From Salvelinus alpinus (Eukaryota > Chordata > Actinopteri > Salmoniformes > Salmonidae), in contig NC_092094.1 of assembly GCF_045679555.1 (NCBI RefSeq), positions 33,128,430 to 33,192,429 of the forward strand: a stretch of DNA of 64,000 nt, given 5' to 3'. Of the stretch, positions 22,474 through 31,992 are shown piece after piece. Position 1 is the stretch's first letter. Each line of letters begins with the position of its first letter. A program made the position numbers and the translations under genes. The notes under the pieces are model-generated. The model made no database searches and was not told the DNA's origin. It worked only from the letters and a program-made list of their open reading frames with translations.

Positions 22474-23741
22474 CTTTTTTTTTCACCTTTATTTAACCAG
22501 GTAGGCCAGTTGAGAACAAGTTCTCATTTACAACTGCGACCTGGCCAAGATAAAGCAAAGCAGTGCGACAAAAACAACAACACAAAGTTACACACGGGAT
22601 AACCAAACGTACAGTCAACAACACAATAGAAAAATCTGTATACAGTGTGTGCAAATTAAGTAAGGAGGTAAGGCAATAAATAGGCCAATAGTGGCGAAGT
22701 AATTACAATTTACACTGGAGTGATATATGTGCAGATGAGGATGTGCAAGTAGAAATGCTGGTGTGCAAAAGAGCAGAAAAACAAAAACAAATATAGGGAT
22801 GAGGGAGGTAGTAGGTTGAATTGGTTATTCACAGATGGGCTGTGTATAGCTGCAGCGATCGGTAAGCTGCTCTGACAGCTGACGCTTAAAGTTAGTGAGG
22901 GAGATATGTCTCCAACTTCAGTGATTTTTGCAATTCATTCCAGTCATTGGCAGCAGAGAATTGGAAGAAAAGGCAGCCAAAGGAGGTGTTGGCTTTCGGG
23001 ATGACCAGTGAAATGTTGGGCGGGGTTGGGGTAGCCAGGTGGAAAGCGGGGCCAGCCGTAGAGAAATGCTTATTGAAATTCTCGATTATCATGGATTTAT
23101 CAGTGGTGACAGTGCAGTGGGCAGCTGGGAGGAGGTACTCTTATTCTCCATGGACTTTACAGTGTCCCAAAACTTTTTGGAATTAGTGCTGCAGGATGCA
23201 AATTTCTGTTTGAAAAAGCTAGCCTTTGCTTTCCTAACTGACTGTGTGTATTGGTTCCTGACTTCTCTGAAAAGTTGCATATCACGGGGACTATTCAAAG
23301 CTAGTGCAGTATGCCACAGGTTGTTTTTGTGCTGGTCAAGGGCAGTCAAGTCTGGAGTGAACCAAGGGCTATATCTGTTCTTAGTTCTAAATTTTTTGAA
23401 AGGGGCAATCTTATTTAAGATGGTGAGGAAAGCACTTTTAAAGAACAACCAGGCATCCTCTACTGACTGGATGAGGTCAATATCCTTCGAGGATACCCGG
23501 GCCAGGTCGATTAGAAAGGCCTGTTCACAGAAGTGTTTTAGGGAGCGTTTGACAGTGATGAGGGGTTGTCGTTTGACCGCGGACCCATAACGAACGCAGG
23601 CAATGAGGAGGCAGTGATCGCTGAGATCCTGGTTGAAGACAGCAGAGGTGTACTCAGAGGGCAAGTTGGTCAGGTTGATATCTATGAGGGTGTTGTACCT
23701 GGTAGGTTCCTTGATAATTTGTGTGAGATTGAGGGCATATA

Positions 23742-25348
23742 CAGTGGGGAGAACAAGTATTTGATACACTGCCGATTTTGCAGGTTTTCCTACTTACAAA
23801 GCATGTAGAGGTCTGTAATTTTTATCATAGGTACACTTCAACTGTGAGAGACGGAATCTAAAACAAAAATCCTGAAAATCACATTGTATGATTTTTAAGT
23901 AATTAATTTGCATTTTATTGCATGACATAAGTATTTGATACATCAGAAAAGCAGAACTTAATATTTGGTACAGAAACCTTTGTTTGCAATTACAGAGATC
24001 ATACGTTTCCTGTAGTTCTTGACCAGGTTTGCACACACTGCAGCAGGGATTTTGGCCCACTCCTCCATACAGACCTTCTCCAGATCCTTCAGGTTTCGGG
24101 GCTGTCGCTGGGCAATATGGACTTTCAGCTCCCTCCAAAGATTTTCTATTGGGTTCAGGTCTGGAGACTGGCTAGGCCACTCCAGGACCTTGAGATGCTT
24201 CTTACGGAGCCACTCCTTAGTTGCCCTGGCTGTGTGTTTCGGGTCGTTGTCATGCTGGAAGACCCAGCCACGACCCATCTTCAATGCTCTTACTGAGGGA
24301 AGGAGGTTGTTGGCCAAGATCTCGCGATACATGGCCCCATCCATCTTCCCCTCAATACGGTGCAGTCGTCCTGTCCCCTTTGCAGAAAAGCATCCCAAAA
24401 GAATGATGTTTCCACCTCCATGCTTCACGGTTGGGATGGTGATCTTGGGGTTGTACTCATCCTTCTTCTTCCTCCAAACACGGCGAGTGAAGTTTAGACC
24501 AAAAAGCTCTATTTTTGTCTCAACAGACCACCTGACCTTCTCCCATTCCTCCTCTGGATCATCCAGATGGTCATTGGCAAACTTCAGACGGGCCTGGACA
24601 TGCGCTGGCTTGAGCAGGGGGACCTTGCGTGCGCTGCAGGATTTTAATCCATGACGGCGTAGTGTGTTACTAATGGTTTTCTTTGAGACTGTGGTCCCAG
24701 CTCTCTTCAGGTCATTGACCAGGTCCTGCCGTGTAGTTCTGGGCTGATCCCTCACCTTCCTCATGATCATTGATGCCCCACGAGGTGAGATCTTGCATGG
24801 AGCCCCAGACCGAGGGTGATTGACCATCATCTTGAACTTCTTCCATTTTCTAATAATTGCGCCAACAGTTGTTGCCTTCTCACCAAGCTGCTTGCCTATT
24901 GTCCTGTAGCCCATCCCAGCCTTGTGCAGGTTTACAATTTTATCCCTGATGTCCTTACACAGCTCTCTGGTCTTGGCCATTGTGGAGAGGTTGGAGTCTG
25001 TTTGATTGAGGTTGTGGACTGGTGTCTTTTATACAGGTAACGAGTTCAAACAGGTGCAGTTAATACAGGTAATGAGTGGAGAACAGGAGGGCTTCTTAAA
25101 GAAAAACTAACAGGTCTGTGAGAGCCGGAATTCTTACTGGTTGGTAGGTGATCAAATACTTATGTCATGCAATAAAATGCAAATTAATTATTTAAAAATC
25201 ATACAATGTGATTTTCTGGATTTTTGTTTTAGATTCCGTCTCTCACAGTTGAAGTGTACCTATGATAAAAATTACAGACCTCTACATGCTTTGTAAGTAG
25301 GAAAACCTGCAAAATCGGCAGTGTATCAAATACTTGTTCTCCCCACTG
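23742..25348 (-). mobile_element. Complete Tc1 element inserted in the LINE
   Basis: Terminal repeats of about 200 bases begin CAGTGGGGAGAACAAGTATT at 23742 and end in its complement at 25348. Each end is flanked by TA (23740-23741, 25349-25350). The internal repeats (aagtatttgata) give an IR/DR layout. Without the element, the flanks join as tgagggcat...TAgcttg, which matches the uninterrupted LINE copy near 48085-48105. The insertion is therefore precise and later than the LINE. Confidence 0.93.
23958..24980 (-). CDS. Tc1 transposase, full-length ORF (340 aa) with first catalytic Asp mutated
   Basis: An uninterrupted 340-residue ORF from [14 protein letters not shown] to GFCTKY. The N-terminal paired-like domain has two HTH motifs ([19 protein letters not shown] and [18 protein letters not shown]) with the GRPR-type box RSGAPCK between them. 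The catalytic domain has HDNDPKHTA (second Asp) and LNPIENLW (Glu), but the first Asp site reads RWSVETK where the family has WSDETK. The changed codon is at 24522-24524 (GTT for GAT), residue 153, the position of the first catalytic Asp in Sleeping-Beauty-type enzymes. Length is the family norm. The protein should bind its repeats but not cut DNA. A second change is ILLGCF for the usual MLWGCF. Confidence 0.92.
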   Translation of the reverse strand: MAKTRELCKDIRDKIVNLHKAGMGYRTIGKQLGEKATTVGAIIRKWKKFKMMVNHPRSGAPCKISPRGASMIMRKVRDQPRTTRQDLVNDLKRAGTTVSKKTISNTLRRHGLKSCSARKVPLLKPAHVQARLKFANDHLDDPEEEWEKVRWSVETKIELFGLNFTRRVWRKKKDEYNPKITIPTVKHGGGNIILLGCFSAKGTGRLHRIEGKMDGAMYREILANNLLPSVRALKMGRGWVFQHDNDPKHTARATKEWLRKKHLKVLEWPSQSPDLNPIENLWRELKVHIAQRQPRNLKDLEKVCMEEWAKIPAAVCANLVKNYRKRMISVIANKGFCTKY

Positions 25349-26430
25349 TAGCTTGTAGGACGGCCGGGGTGTTAAGCATATCCCAATTTAGGTCACCTAG
25401 CAGTACAAACTCTGACGATAGATGGGGGGCAATCAATTCACATATGGTGTCCAGGGCACAGCTGGGAGCTGATGGGGGTCTATAACAAGCGGTAACAGTG
25501 AGGGACTTACTCGGGCTATCTCTACAGTAGATTGCAATCCCGCCCCCTTTAGCAGTTCTGTCTTGACGGAAAATGTTGTAATTGGGGATGGATATTTCAG
25601 AATTTTTGGTGGCCTTCCTAAGCCAGGATTCAGACACGGCTAGGACATCAGGGTTGGCGGAGTGTTCCAAAGCAGTGAATAAAGCAAACTTAGGGAGGAG
25701 GCTTCTGATGTTAACATGCATGAACCCAAGGCTTTTACGGTTGCAGAAGTTAGCAAATGAGAGCGCCTGGGGACACACAGGGCCTGGGGTTAACCTCTAC
25801 ATCACCAGAGGAACCGAGGAGGAGTAGGATGAGGGTACGGCTAAAGGCTATAAGAACTGGTCGTCTCGTGCTTTGGGAACAGAGAATAAAAGGAGCAGAT
25901 TTCTGGGCATGGTAGGATAGATTCAGGGCATAGTGTACAGACAAGAGTATGGTAGGGTGCGAGTACAGTGAGGGGGTAAACCTAGGCATTGAGTGACGAT
26001 GAGAGAGGTTGCATCTCTGGAGGCACCAGTTAAGCTAGTGAGTCTCCGCATGTGTGGGGGGTGGGAGAAGGGGGCTATCTGGGCATGTTGAGCAGGACTA
26101 GGGGCTCCGCAGTATAATAAAACAATGAGAGCTGCCCTAAACAACAGTGAGACAACAACGGGTAAACAGCTAAGACAACAACAACGGGTAAACAGCTAAG
26201 ACAACAACAACGGGTAAATGGCGATAAATGGGCAGAGAGGGTCATTTAGCTACATGCAGGGCCTGAGTTTGAGGCTGGGGCCGACAGATAAACAAAATGA
26301 AGTATCGTGTTAAGGAACAGTCCAGCAGGCATCAGCTGTGTAGCCGAGTGATCATAGGGTCCAATGAGCAGCAATAGATGAAACAAGGAGCTGTTCGGTA
26401 GTCGATTACTACGCTAGACGAGCGCCATCC

Positions 26431-26660
26431 ACATGATGATCAATGGTTGACTGCCATTTGACAAATAAAAATATCCATAATAATCTCATCATGTAGACTA
26501 GCTTACCCGCACTGTATCTGTGAGCTGTTGGCTAGAGCACACTTGCCTAGACCAGAGTAGGCACATTTGCTAGTTAAGCAACAGTTTTTGTGACAAAACT
26601 ATTGTTAGAGTTGAAAATGCGATGGAAACACCTTGAACTTTAGAATATCCATCATTGAAA
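26431..26660 (+). repeat. Dispersed repeat, right half, continuing 22150-22473
   Basis: The landmarks gactgccatttgacaaataa, ataatctcatcatgtagac and gcacatttgctagttaagc follow the LINE and complete the repeat begun at 22150. The LINE target site lies between tctggtgaca and gatgatcaatgg. Confidence 0.55.
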
Positions 26661-26672
26661 TTTAGATTTATT

Positions 26673-26896
26673 GGGGCTCCTGAGTGGCACAGCGGTCTAA
26701 GGCACTGCATCTTAGTGCTAGAGGCATCACTATAGACCCTGGTTCGATTCCAGGCTGTATCACAAACGGCGGTGATTGGGAGTCCCATTGGGCGGCGCAC
26801 AATTGGCCTAGCGTCGTTAGGGTTTGGCCGGGGTAGGCCGTCATGGTAAATAATACTTTTTTCTTAACTGACTTACCTAGTTAAATAAAATAAAAA
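26673..26896 (+). mobile_element. tRNA-derived SINE
   Basis: The head is gctcctgagtggcacagcgg with B box ggttcgattccagg, then the body gcgcacaattggcctagcg, and the tail tcttaactgacttacctag...ttaaataaaa. It belongs to the same family as 18343-18519. A Tc1-like element starts directly in its A-rich end. Confidence 0.88.
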
Positions 26897-28197
26897 TATA
26901 CTCAGCAAAAAAAGAAACATCCCTTTTTCAGGACCCTGTCTTTCAAAGATAATTCGTAAAAATCCCCAAAACTTCACAGATCTTCATTGTAAAGGGTTTA
27001 AACACTGTTTCCCATGCTTCTTCAATGAACCATAAACAATTAATGAACATGCACCTGTGGAACGGTCGTTAAGAGCTTACAGACAGTAGGCAATATGGTC
27101 ACAGTTATGAAAACTTAGGACACTAAAGAGGCCTTTCTACTGACTGAAAAACACCAAAAGAAAGATGCCCAGGGTCCCTGCTCATCTGCGTGAATGTGCC
27201 TTAGGCATGCTGCAAGGAGGCATGAGGACTGCAGATGTGTCCAGGGCAATAAATTGCAATGTCCGTACTGTGAGATGCCTAGACAGCGCTACAGGGAAAT
27301 GTCCACCAGGAATGCACAATCCCTCCATCAGTGCTCAGACTGTCTGCAATAGGCTGAGAGAGGCTGGGCTGAGGGCTTGTAGGCCTGTTGTAAGGCAGGT
27401 CCTCACCAGACATCACCGGCAACAACGTCGCCTATTGGCACAAACCCACAGTCGCTGGACCAAACAGGACTGGCAAAAAGTGCTCTTCACTGATGAGTTG
27501 CGGTTTTGTCTCACCAGGGGTGATGGTCGGATTCGCGTTTATCGTCGAAGGAATGAGCGTTACACTGAGGCCTGTACTCTGGAGCGGGATCGATTTGGAG
27601 GTGGAGGGTCGGTCATGGTCTGGGGTGATGTGTCACAGTATCATCGGACTGAGCTTGTTGTCATTGAAGGCTATCTCAACACTGTGCATTACAGGGAAGA
27701 CATCCTTCTCCCTCATGTGGTACCCTTCCTGCAGGCTCATCCTGACATGACCCTCCAGCATGACAATGCAACCAGCCATACTGCTTGTTCTGTGCGTGAT
27801 TTCCTGCAAGACAGGAATGTCAGTGTTCTGCCATGGCCAGCGTAGAGCCCGGATCTCAATTCCATTGAGCACGTCTGGGACCTGTTGGATCGGAGGGAGA
27901 GGGCTAGGGCCATTCCCCTCAGAAATGTACGGGATCTCGCAGGTGCCTTAGCGGAAGAGTGGGGTAACATCTCACAGCAAGAACCGGCAAGTCTGGTACA
28001 GTCCATGAGGAGGAGATGCACTGCAGTACTTAATGCAGCTGGTGGCCACACCAGATACTGACTGTTACTTTTGATTTTGATCCCACCTTTGTTCAGGGAC
28101 ACATTATAAAATTTCTGTTAGTCACATGTCGGTGGAACTTGTTCAGTTCATGTCTCAGATGTTGAATCTTGTTATGTTCATACAAATATTCACACAT
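26897..28197 (+). mobile_element. Tc1-like element (ctcagcaaaaaaagaaac tip), 3' end lost
   Basis: The left tip tatactcagcaaaaaaagaa is present at 26897. The matching right tip is absent; the element stops near 28197, where the dispersed repeat (gaagtaaacttggagtc) begins. The internal transposase is degenerate (next entry). Confidence 0.85.
27165..28062 (+). pseudogene. Tc1-like transposase pseudogene
   Basis: The frame opens MPRVPAHLRECALGML and runs 226 codons to a stop at 27843-27845 inside the otherwise conserved WPA(stop)SPDLNSIEHVWD region. The same frame then continues to the normal end (AAGGHTRY, about 28062). The first Asp (FTDELRF), second Asp (HDNATSHT) and the Glu region (SIEHVW) are readable. 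A deletion near 27270-27320 removes part of the DNA-binding domain: RTVR jumps to NPSISAQTV. The reading frame is otherwise well kept, so the loss is fairly recent. Confidence 0.85.
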
Positions 28198-28235
28198 AAC
28201 CATCATAACGAAGTAAACTTGGAGTCACACGAATG

Positions 28236-28936
28236 TAACAGGGTTGGTTATGTTTCCACTTGCCTCTAAAGAAAGGTGTATTTAATGTTCAAGCATTCTT
28301 ATTGGTTGGTTCAACTCTGATGACAATGAGGCGTGTTGTAATTGGCCCCGCATGCAGATAGGGGGAGATCGCGAACATCAGGTCTCCCTAGTATGAAAAT
28401 GTGATGCAAGGGGTAGGTCACATTCTGAATACTGTTTTCTATTTTACAATGCGTACAAGTTTGCTGTACATTACTAATTTATACATGTGTGGGTATATGG
28501 TACCTGTTAGAGATTGAGGGGCTTTCTGGGATGTGCATTGGCATATGATTGCTGTAAATAAGTGTGTTAGCTAGCATACACCAATGTAATGGTCACATAA
28601 GCCCACTGCTAACACAGTTGTTTTCATACTACAGATTTGACCATCGACAGCCATCAACATCGTTAAGCTCTGCACAACTAACGTGCTGTTTCCTATTTAA
28701 CAACAGGTATTTACACATGTTATATTTTGTATTGTATTTTTGTATTTTGTTCACCCAGTATGAAAATGTGATGCAAGGGATTTTACCATTGACAGCCATC
28801 AACATCGTTAAGCCCTGCACAAATAACGTGCTGTTTCCTATTTAACAGAAATAAATTATGCTTAACTGGAACCACTGGCTGGGGTGATTTTATTTGGACA
28901 CAACGCAAGGAGAGTACGATTTACATCTGTTACAAG
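28236..28936 (+). mobile_element. LTR-like element with TGTAACAG...CTGTTACA ends and an internal tandem repeat
   Basis: About 700 bases between TGTAACAG (near 28236) and CTGTTACA (near 28936), the TG...CA ends typical of a solo LTR. The element interrupts the dispersed repeat, which reads from gagtcacacga into gatgacatgttgtgcgg across it. An AATAAA-type signal (gaaataaatt, 28847-28857) fits an LTR R region. Inside, a segment at 28391-28412 plus 28635-28701 is repeated, without the intervening 222 bases, at 28757-28846. There is no coding sequence. A clean target duplication was not found, so a TIR DNA element is the alternative. Confidence 0.5.
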
Positions 28937-29039
28937 ATGACATGTTGTGCGGTCCTCCCACTATGACTAGTCGGGTAAGCATGAACTTAATTAGGCTACA
29001 GATGAAATACGTTTTGATGAACTTCACAGGGTGGTGAAA

Positions 29040-29270
29040 GTCAGGGGTGCAACTTTCACATGTCCCCCCCCCCACATTCTGAAATTGCAATCTTGCCCCC
29101 CCCCCCCACAGTTTTATCATTGGCATGTGATTCAAAACGAGGCAACGGTGTGCTTTAGGACCATGCGGACGCCTCCGAGCGGTCGGGTAGGCTGGATACA
29201 TTTTTGTAATTTTTATTATAAATTATGTCCCCCCCACTTCTAAAACCAAAGTTGCGCCCCTGGTGAAAGT
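29040..29270. repeat. Unclassified insertion with C-tracts
   Basis: Sequence with three C-runs (29066, 29096, 29229) and matching ends (caggggtgcaactttcac and caaagttgcgcccctgg are inverted). It interrupts the dispersed repeat between gtggtgaaag and ggtgaaagtgcaagg. The duplicated ggtgaaag looks like its target site. Non-coding. Confidence 0.55.
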
Positions 29271-29728
29271 GCAAGGTGATGAGCTCCATTCCAATAAATA
29301 TTGAGGATCTTATTCTGGATCATCAATGCTTGGCTGCCGTTTGACAAATAAAAATGATATTGCTCTTTGTCCATAATAATCTCATGTAGGCCAGGGATGA
29401 GCAACTCCAGTCCTTGGAGACCAGAGTAGTGTCACACTTTGAATTGTAGCATATTCACATGAGAATCTATTGCCAATTAGCTAGTGATCCCTTTTACAGT
29501 ACAATAATTCCTCAGAAAGCTGTCAATAATATTGTGGCCACATGTTGGTAATGTAAGAGCAGAATCCGGCAAGTCTGAAACTAGTCTGCTACACCAAGAT
29601 CTGGATCCATTTAGGAAACACTGACCTTTGTTTATATTATAGATTTCGATTGATGGGTGCTTGCTTTACAAACAAGTGCTTAAAGGCCCAGTGCAGTAAA
29701 GCACATGACATTCCTATGTTTTATATGG

Positions 29729-30188
29729 GTGTACAAAACATTAGGAACCCCTTCCTAATATTGAGTTGCACTGCCTTTTGCCCTCAGAACAGCCTCAATT
29801 CATCAGGACATGGACTCTACAAGGTGTCAAAGTCATTCCACAGGGATGCTGGCCCATGTTGACTCCAATGCTTCCCACAGTTGTGTCAAGTTGGCTGGAA
29901 GTCCTTTAGGCAGCAGTGTTGCAGTTCTTGACACACTCAAACCGGTGCGCCTGGAACCTACTACCATACACCTTCAAAGGAACTTACATATTTTCTCTTG
30001 CCCATTCACCCTCTGAACGGCACACATACGCAATCCATGTCTCAGTTATCTCAAGGCTTAAGAATCCTTCTTTAACCTGTCTCCTCCCCTTCAGCTACAC
30101 TGATTGAAGTGGATTTAACAAGTGACATCAATAAGTGATCTCACCTGGACTATGTCATGTAAAGAGGTGTTCCTAATGTTTTGTACAC
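29729..30188. mobile_element. MITE with GTACAAAACATTAGGAA ends
   Basis: The left end gtgtacaaaacattaggaac and right end gttcctaatgttttgtacac are perfect inverted repeats over about 20 bases, enclosing about 460 bases without a transposase. Internal text (ctctacaaggtgtcaaag, ggcccatgttgactcc) is that of a common salmonid non-autonomous element. Confidence 0.85.
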
Positions 30189-30189
30189 T

Positions 30190-31498
30190 ACGAGATTGGA
30201 ATAATATTGTGAAAATTCTGATAATGCTCTAATGGTGTAAGAGCTGCTTGAAAATACCACCTGAAATGTCAGCCTGTTTAAGGGGGAGAGGGAGTTTTGT
30301 CCTGCCAGAGATGCATTCAGTTCGCTTAAACGTTTGCTACGTTGCAGAACGGTTTGTACTGAATGACACGTTTCCTAAAAAGGTTCTTGTATGTTATTTA
30401 ACAGGCTTTGAGGTACATTTGCTCCCGTCTGGTGTTTGTGGCGCGGTATGGCTTGAAGCAATAAGTGATATATTTAAAGGGCAGTGGCCATACTGACAGC
30501 GTTCCCCAACCTACAAACTAACCCCTCCCCATTTTTTTAACTAGTCATTCAGTACAGCACCGTTTCCATTCAATTGAATGTTCCAGAACGTAAACACATA
30601 CTGAATGCAGCCCTGATGACATCACCAGGCAGTAAATTATTTAATAGACCAATTAGAAAGAGTTCCAAAACTCCAATAACAGCTAGTTTTACATTTTTCC
30701 CCTCCCTACTCAGACCACACAGACAGTCCTACATAGCTAAATTCTTGCATGAGAAATTGCTCTTTGATAAGCTATTTCTGATTGTTTTCAATTAAAATGG
30801 CCAAAAATAATCACGGTAAGGTACTTAATTGTTACTCAGAAATGATTTGATATTGAGATAAAGGTCCAATGCAGTTGTTTTTTAAGACCAATATGACAAA
30901 CACCATGTGTGTCCTAGATTGTTATTCTATTTGGTATTATAACTTTAGAGTTCATGAACTATATAGGAAACAGAATGTAACCATTTATATTTATTTGAAA
31001 AATTAAAATAAGGTGCTTTAAATGTACAGAACAACAAAAACAACAGTGATGTATAATACAAAAAAAATACAGTTCACAACAGCTTTTTACATTGGCAGCT
31101 CAATTTACAAAACACTTTTACATACAAACTTACAAGACATTTTGACAAGTCAGAGAAACCTGGTGCACTGTCACAAATAGAAGGCTTGACTGAAGTGGTT
31201 CTTCAAGTGACAAGAGGTGCCTTACTGCAACTCAGTAGAAGCTTATAACTACAGTCTCAAAAACCTTATGCAAGTATATATGAATTTGGAGCGGTGATCA
31301 AACGAGAGAGATTTGTATGCTGCATGTCTGAACCTGGTATGCTAGATATTCAGATAGATTTTGTTAATGTATTATTGTTTAGATTTTAGATACATATCCA
31401 CTTAACTCAACAGATCCAAGCTGCCATTTCTAAACTTTTGCAATGTTTGTAATGAAATACAAATCATACATTTTAAATGTTTCAGTTGTAAATATATA
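30190..31498. other. Downstream flank of sema4b, no gene seen
   Basis: A/T-rich, no coding exon recognised on either strand. On the minus strand, AATAAA-type signals occur near 30985-31000 (plus-strand tttatt). They could mark a very distal sema4b 3' end, but this is a guess. Confidence 0.35.
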
Positions 31499-31500
31499 TA

Positions 31501-31760
31501 CACTACCTTTCAAAAGTTTGGGGTCAATTAGAAATGCCCTTGTTTTTGAAAGAAAAGCAATTTTTTTTGTCCATTAAAATAACATCAAATTGATCAGAAA
31601 TACAGTGTAGACATTCTTAATGTTGTAAATGACTATTGTAGCTGGAAATGGCAGATGTTTTTAATGGAATATGTACAGCGGCCCATTATCAGCAACCATC
31701 ACTTCTGTGTTCCAAAAACAAGGACATTTCTAAGTGACCCCAAACTTTTGAATGGTAGTG
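31501..31760. mobile_element. Tc1-type MITE
   Basis: Inverted ends cactacctttcaaaagtttg and caaacttttgaatggtagtg enclose 260 bases. TA lies on both sides (31499-31500 and 31761-31762). No ORF. The size, TA target and tips fit a deletion derivative of a Tc1/mariner element. Confidence 0.9.
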
Positions 31761-31768
31761 TATATATT

Positions 31769-31992
31769 TTTTAATTTTACCTTTATTTAACTAGGCAAGT
31801 CAGTTAAGAACAAATTCTTATTTACAATGACGGCCTACCCCGGCAAAACTGGGACGACACTGGGCTAATTGTGAGCCACCCTATAGGACTCCCAATCACA
31901 GCCGGATGTGATACAGCCTGGAATCGTACCAGGGACTGTAGTGACGCCTCTCGCACTGAGATGCAGTGACTTAGACCACTGCGCCACTCAAT
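31769..31992 (-). mobile_element. tRNA-derived SINE
   Basis: Minus-strand SINE of the same family as 26673-26896. The tail reads on the plus strand as tttatttaactaggcaagtc, and the head as actgcgccactc at the right end. It sits eight bases from the MITE. Confidence 0.87.

Larger units (their letters stand above)
22474..26430 (-). mobile_element. LINE with APE endonuclease and 2A-like motif; RT core deleted
   Basis: Minus strand. The 5' region (about 26430-26000) has a short tandem repeat at 26160-26215 (ggtaaacagctaagacaac). The ORF then starts near 25989 and contains a 2A-like motif GDVEVNPRP (25780-25806), followed by an APE-type endonuclease (25326-25778; HVNIRSLLPK, DVLAVSESWL, GGIAIYCRD, LLGDLNWDML). 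A Tc1 interrupts it at 23742-25348. The EN/linker region resumes at 23089-23736. Near 23011-23019 the sequence jumps from the linker (ATPTPPN) straight to the C-terminus (ISLVIPKANTSFG). That skips about 1.4 kb that is present in the copy at 47737-50790 and includes the whole RT core. The 3' end has tctcatttacaactgcgacc and an A-rich tail. Confidence 0.88.

Noticed and set aside
24019-24654. A 211-codon ORF on the + strand
   Set aside because: It is the antisense shadow of the Tc1 transposase at 23958-24980.
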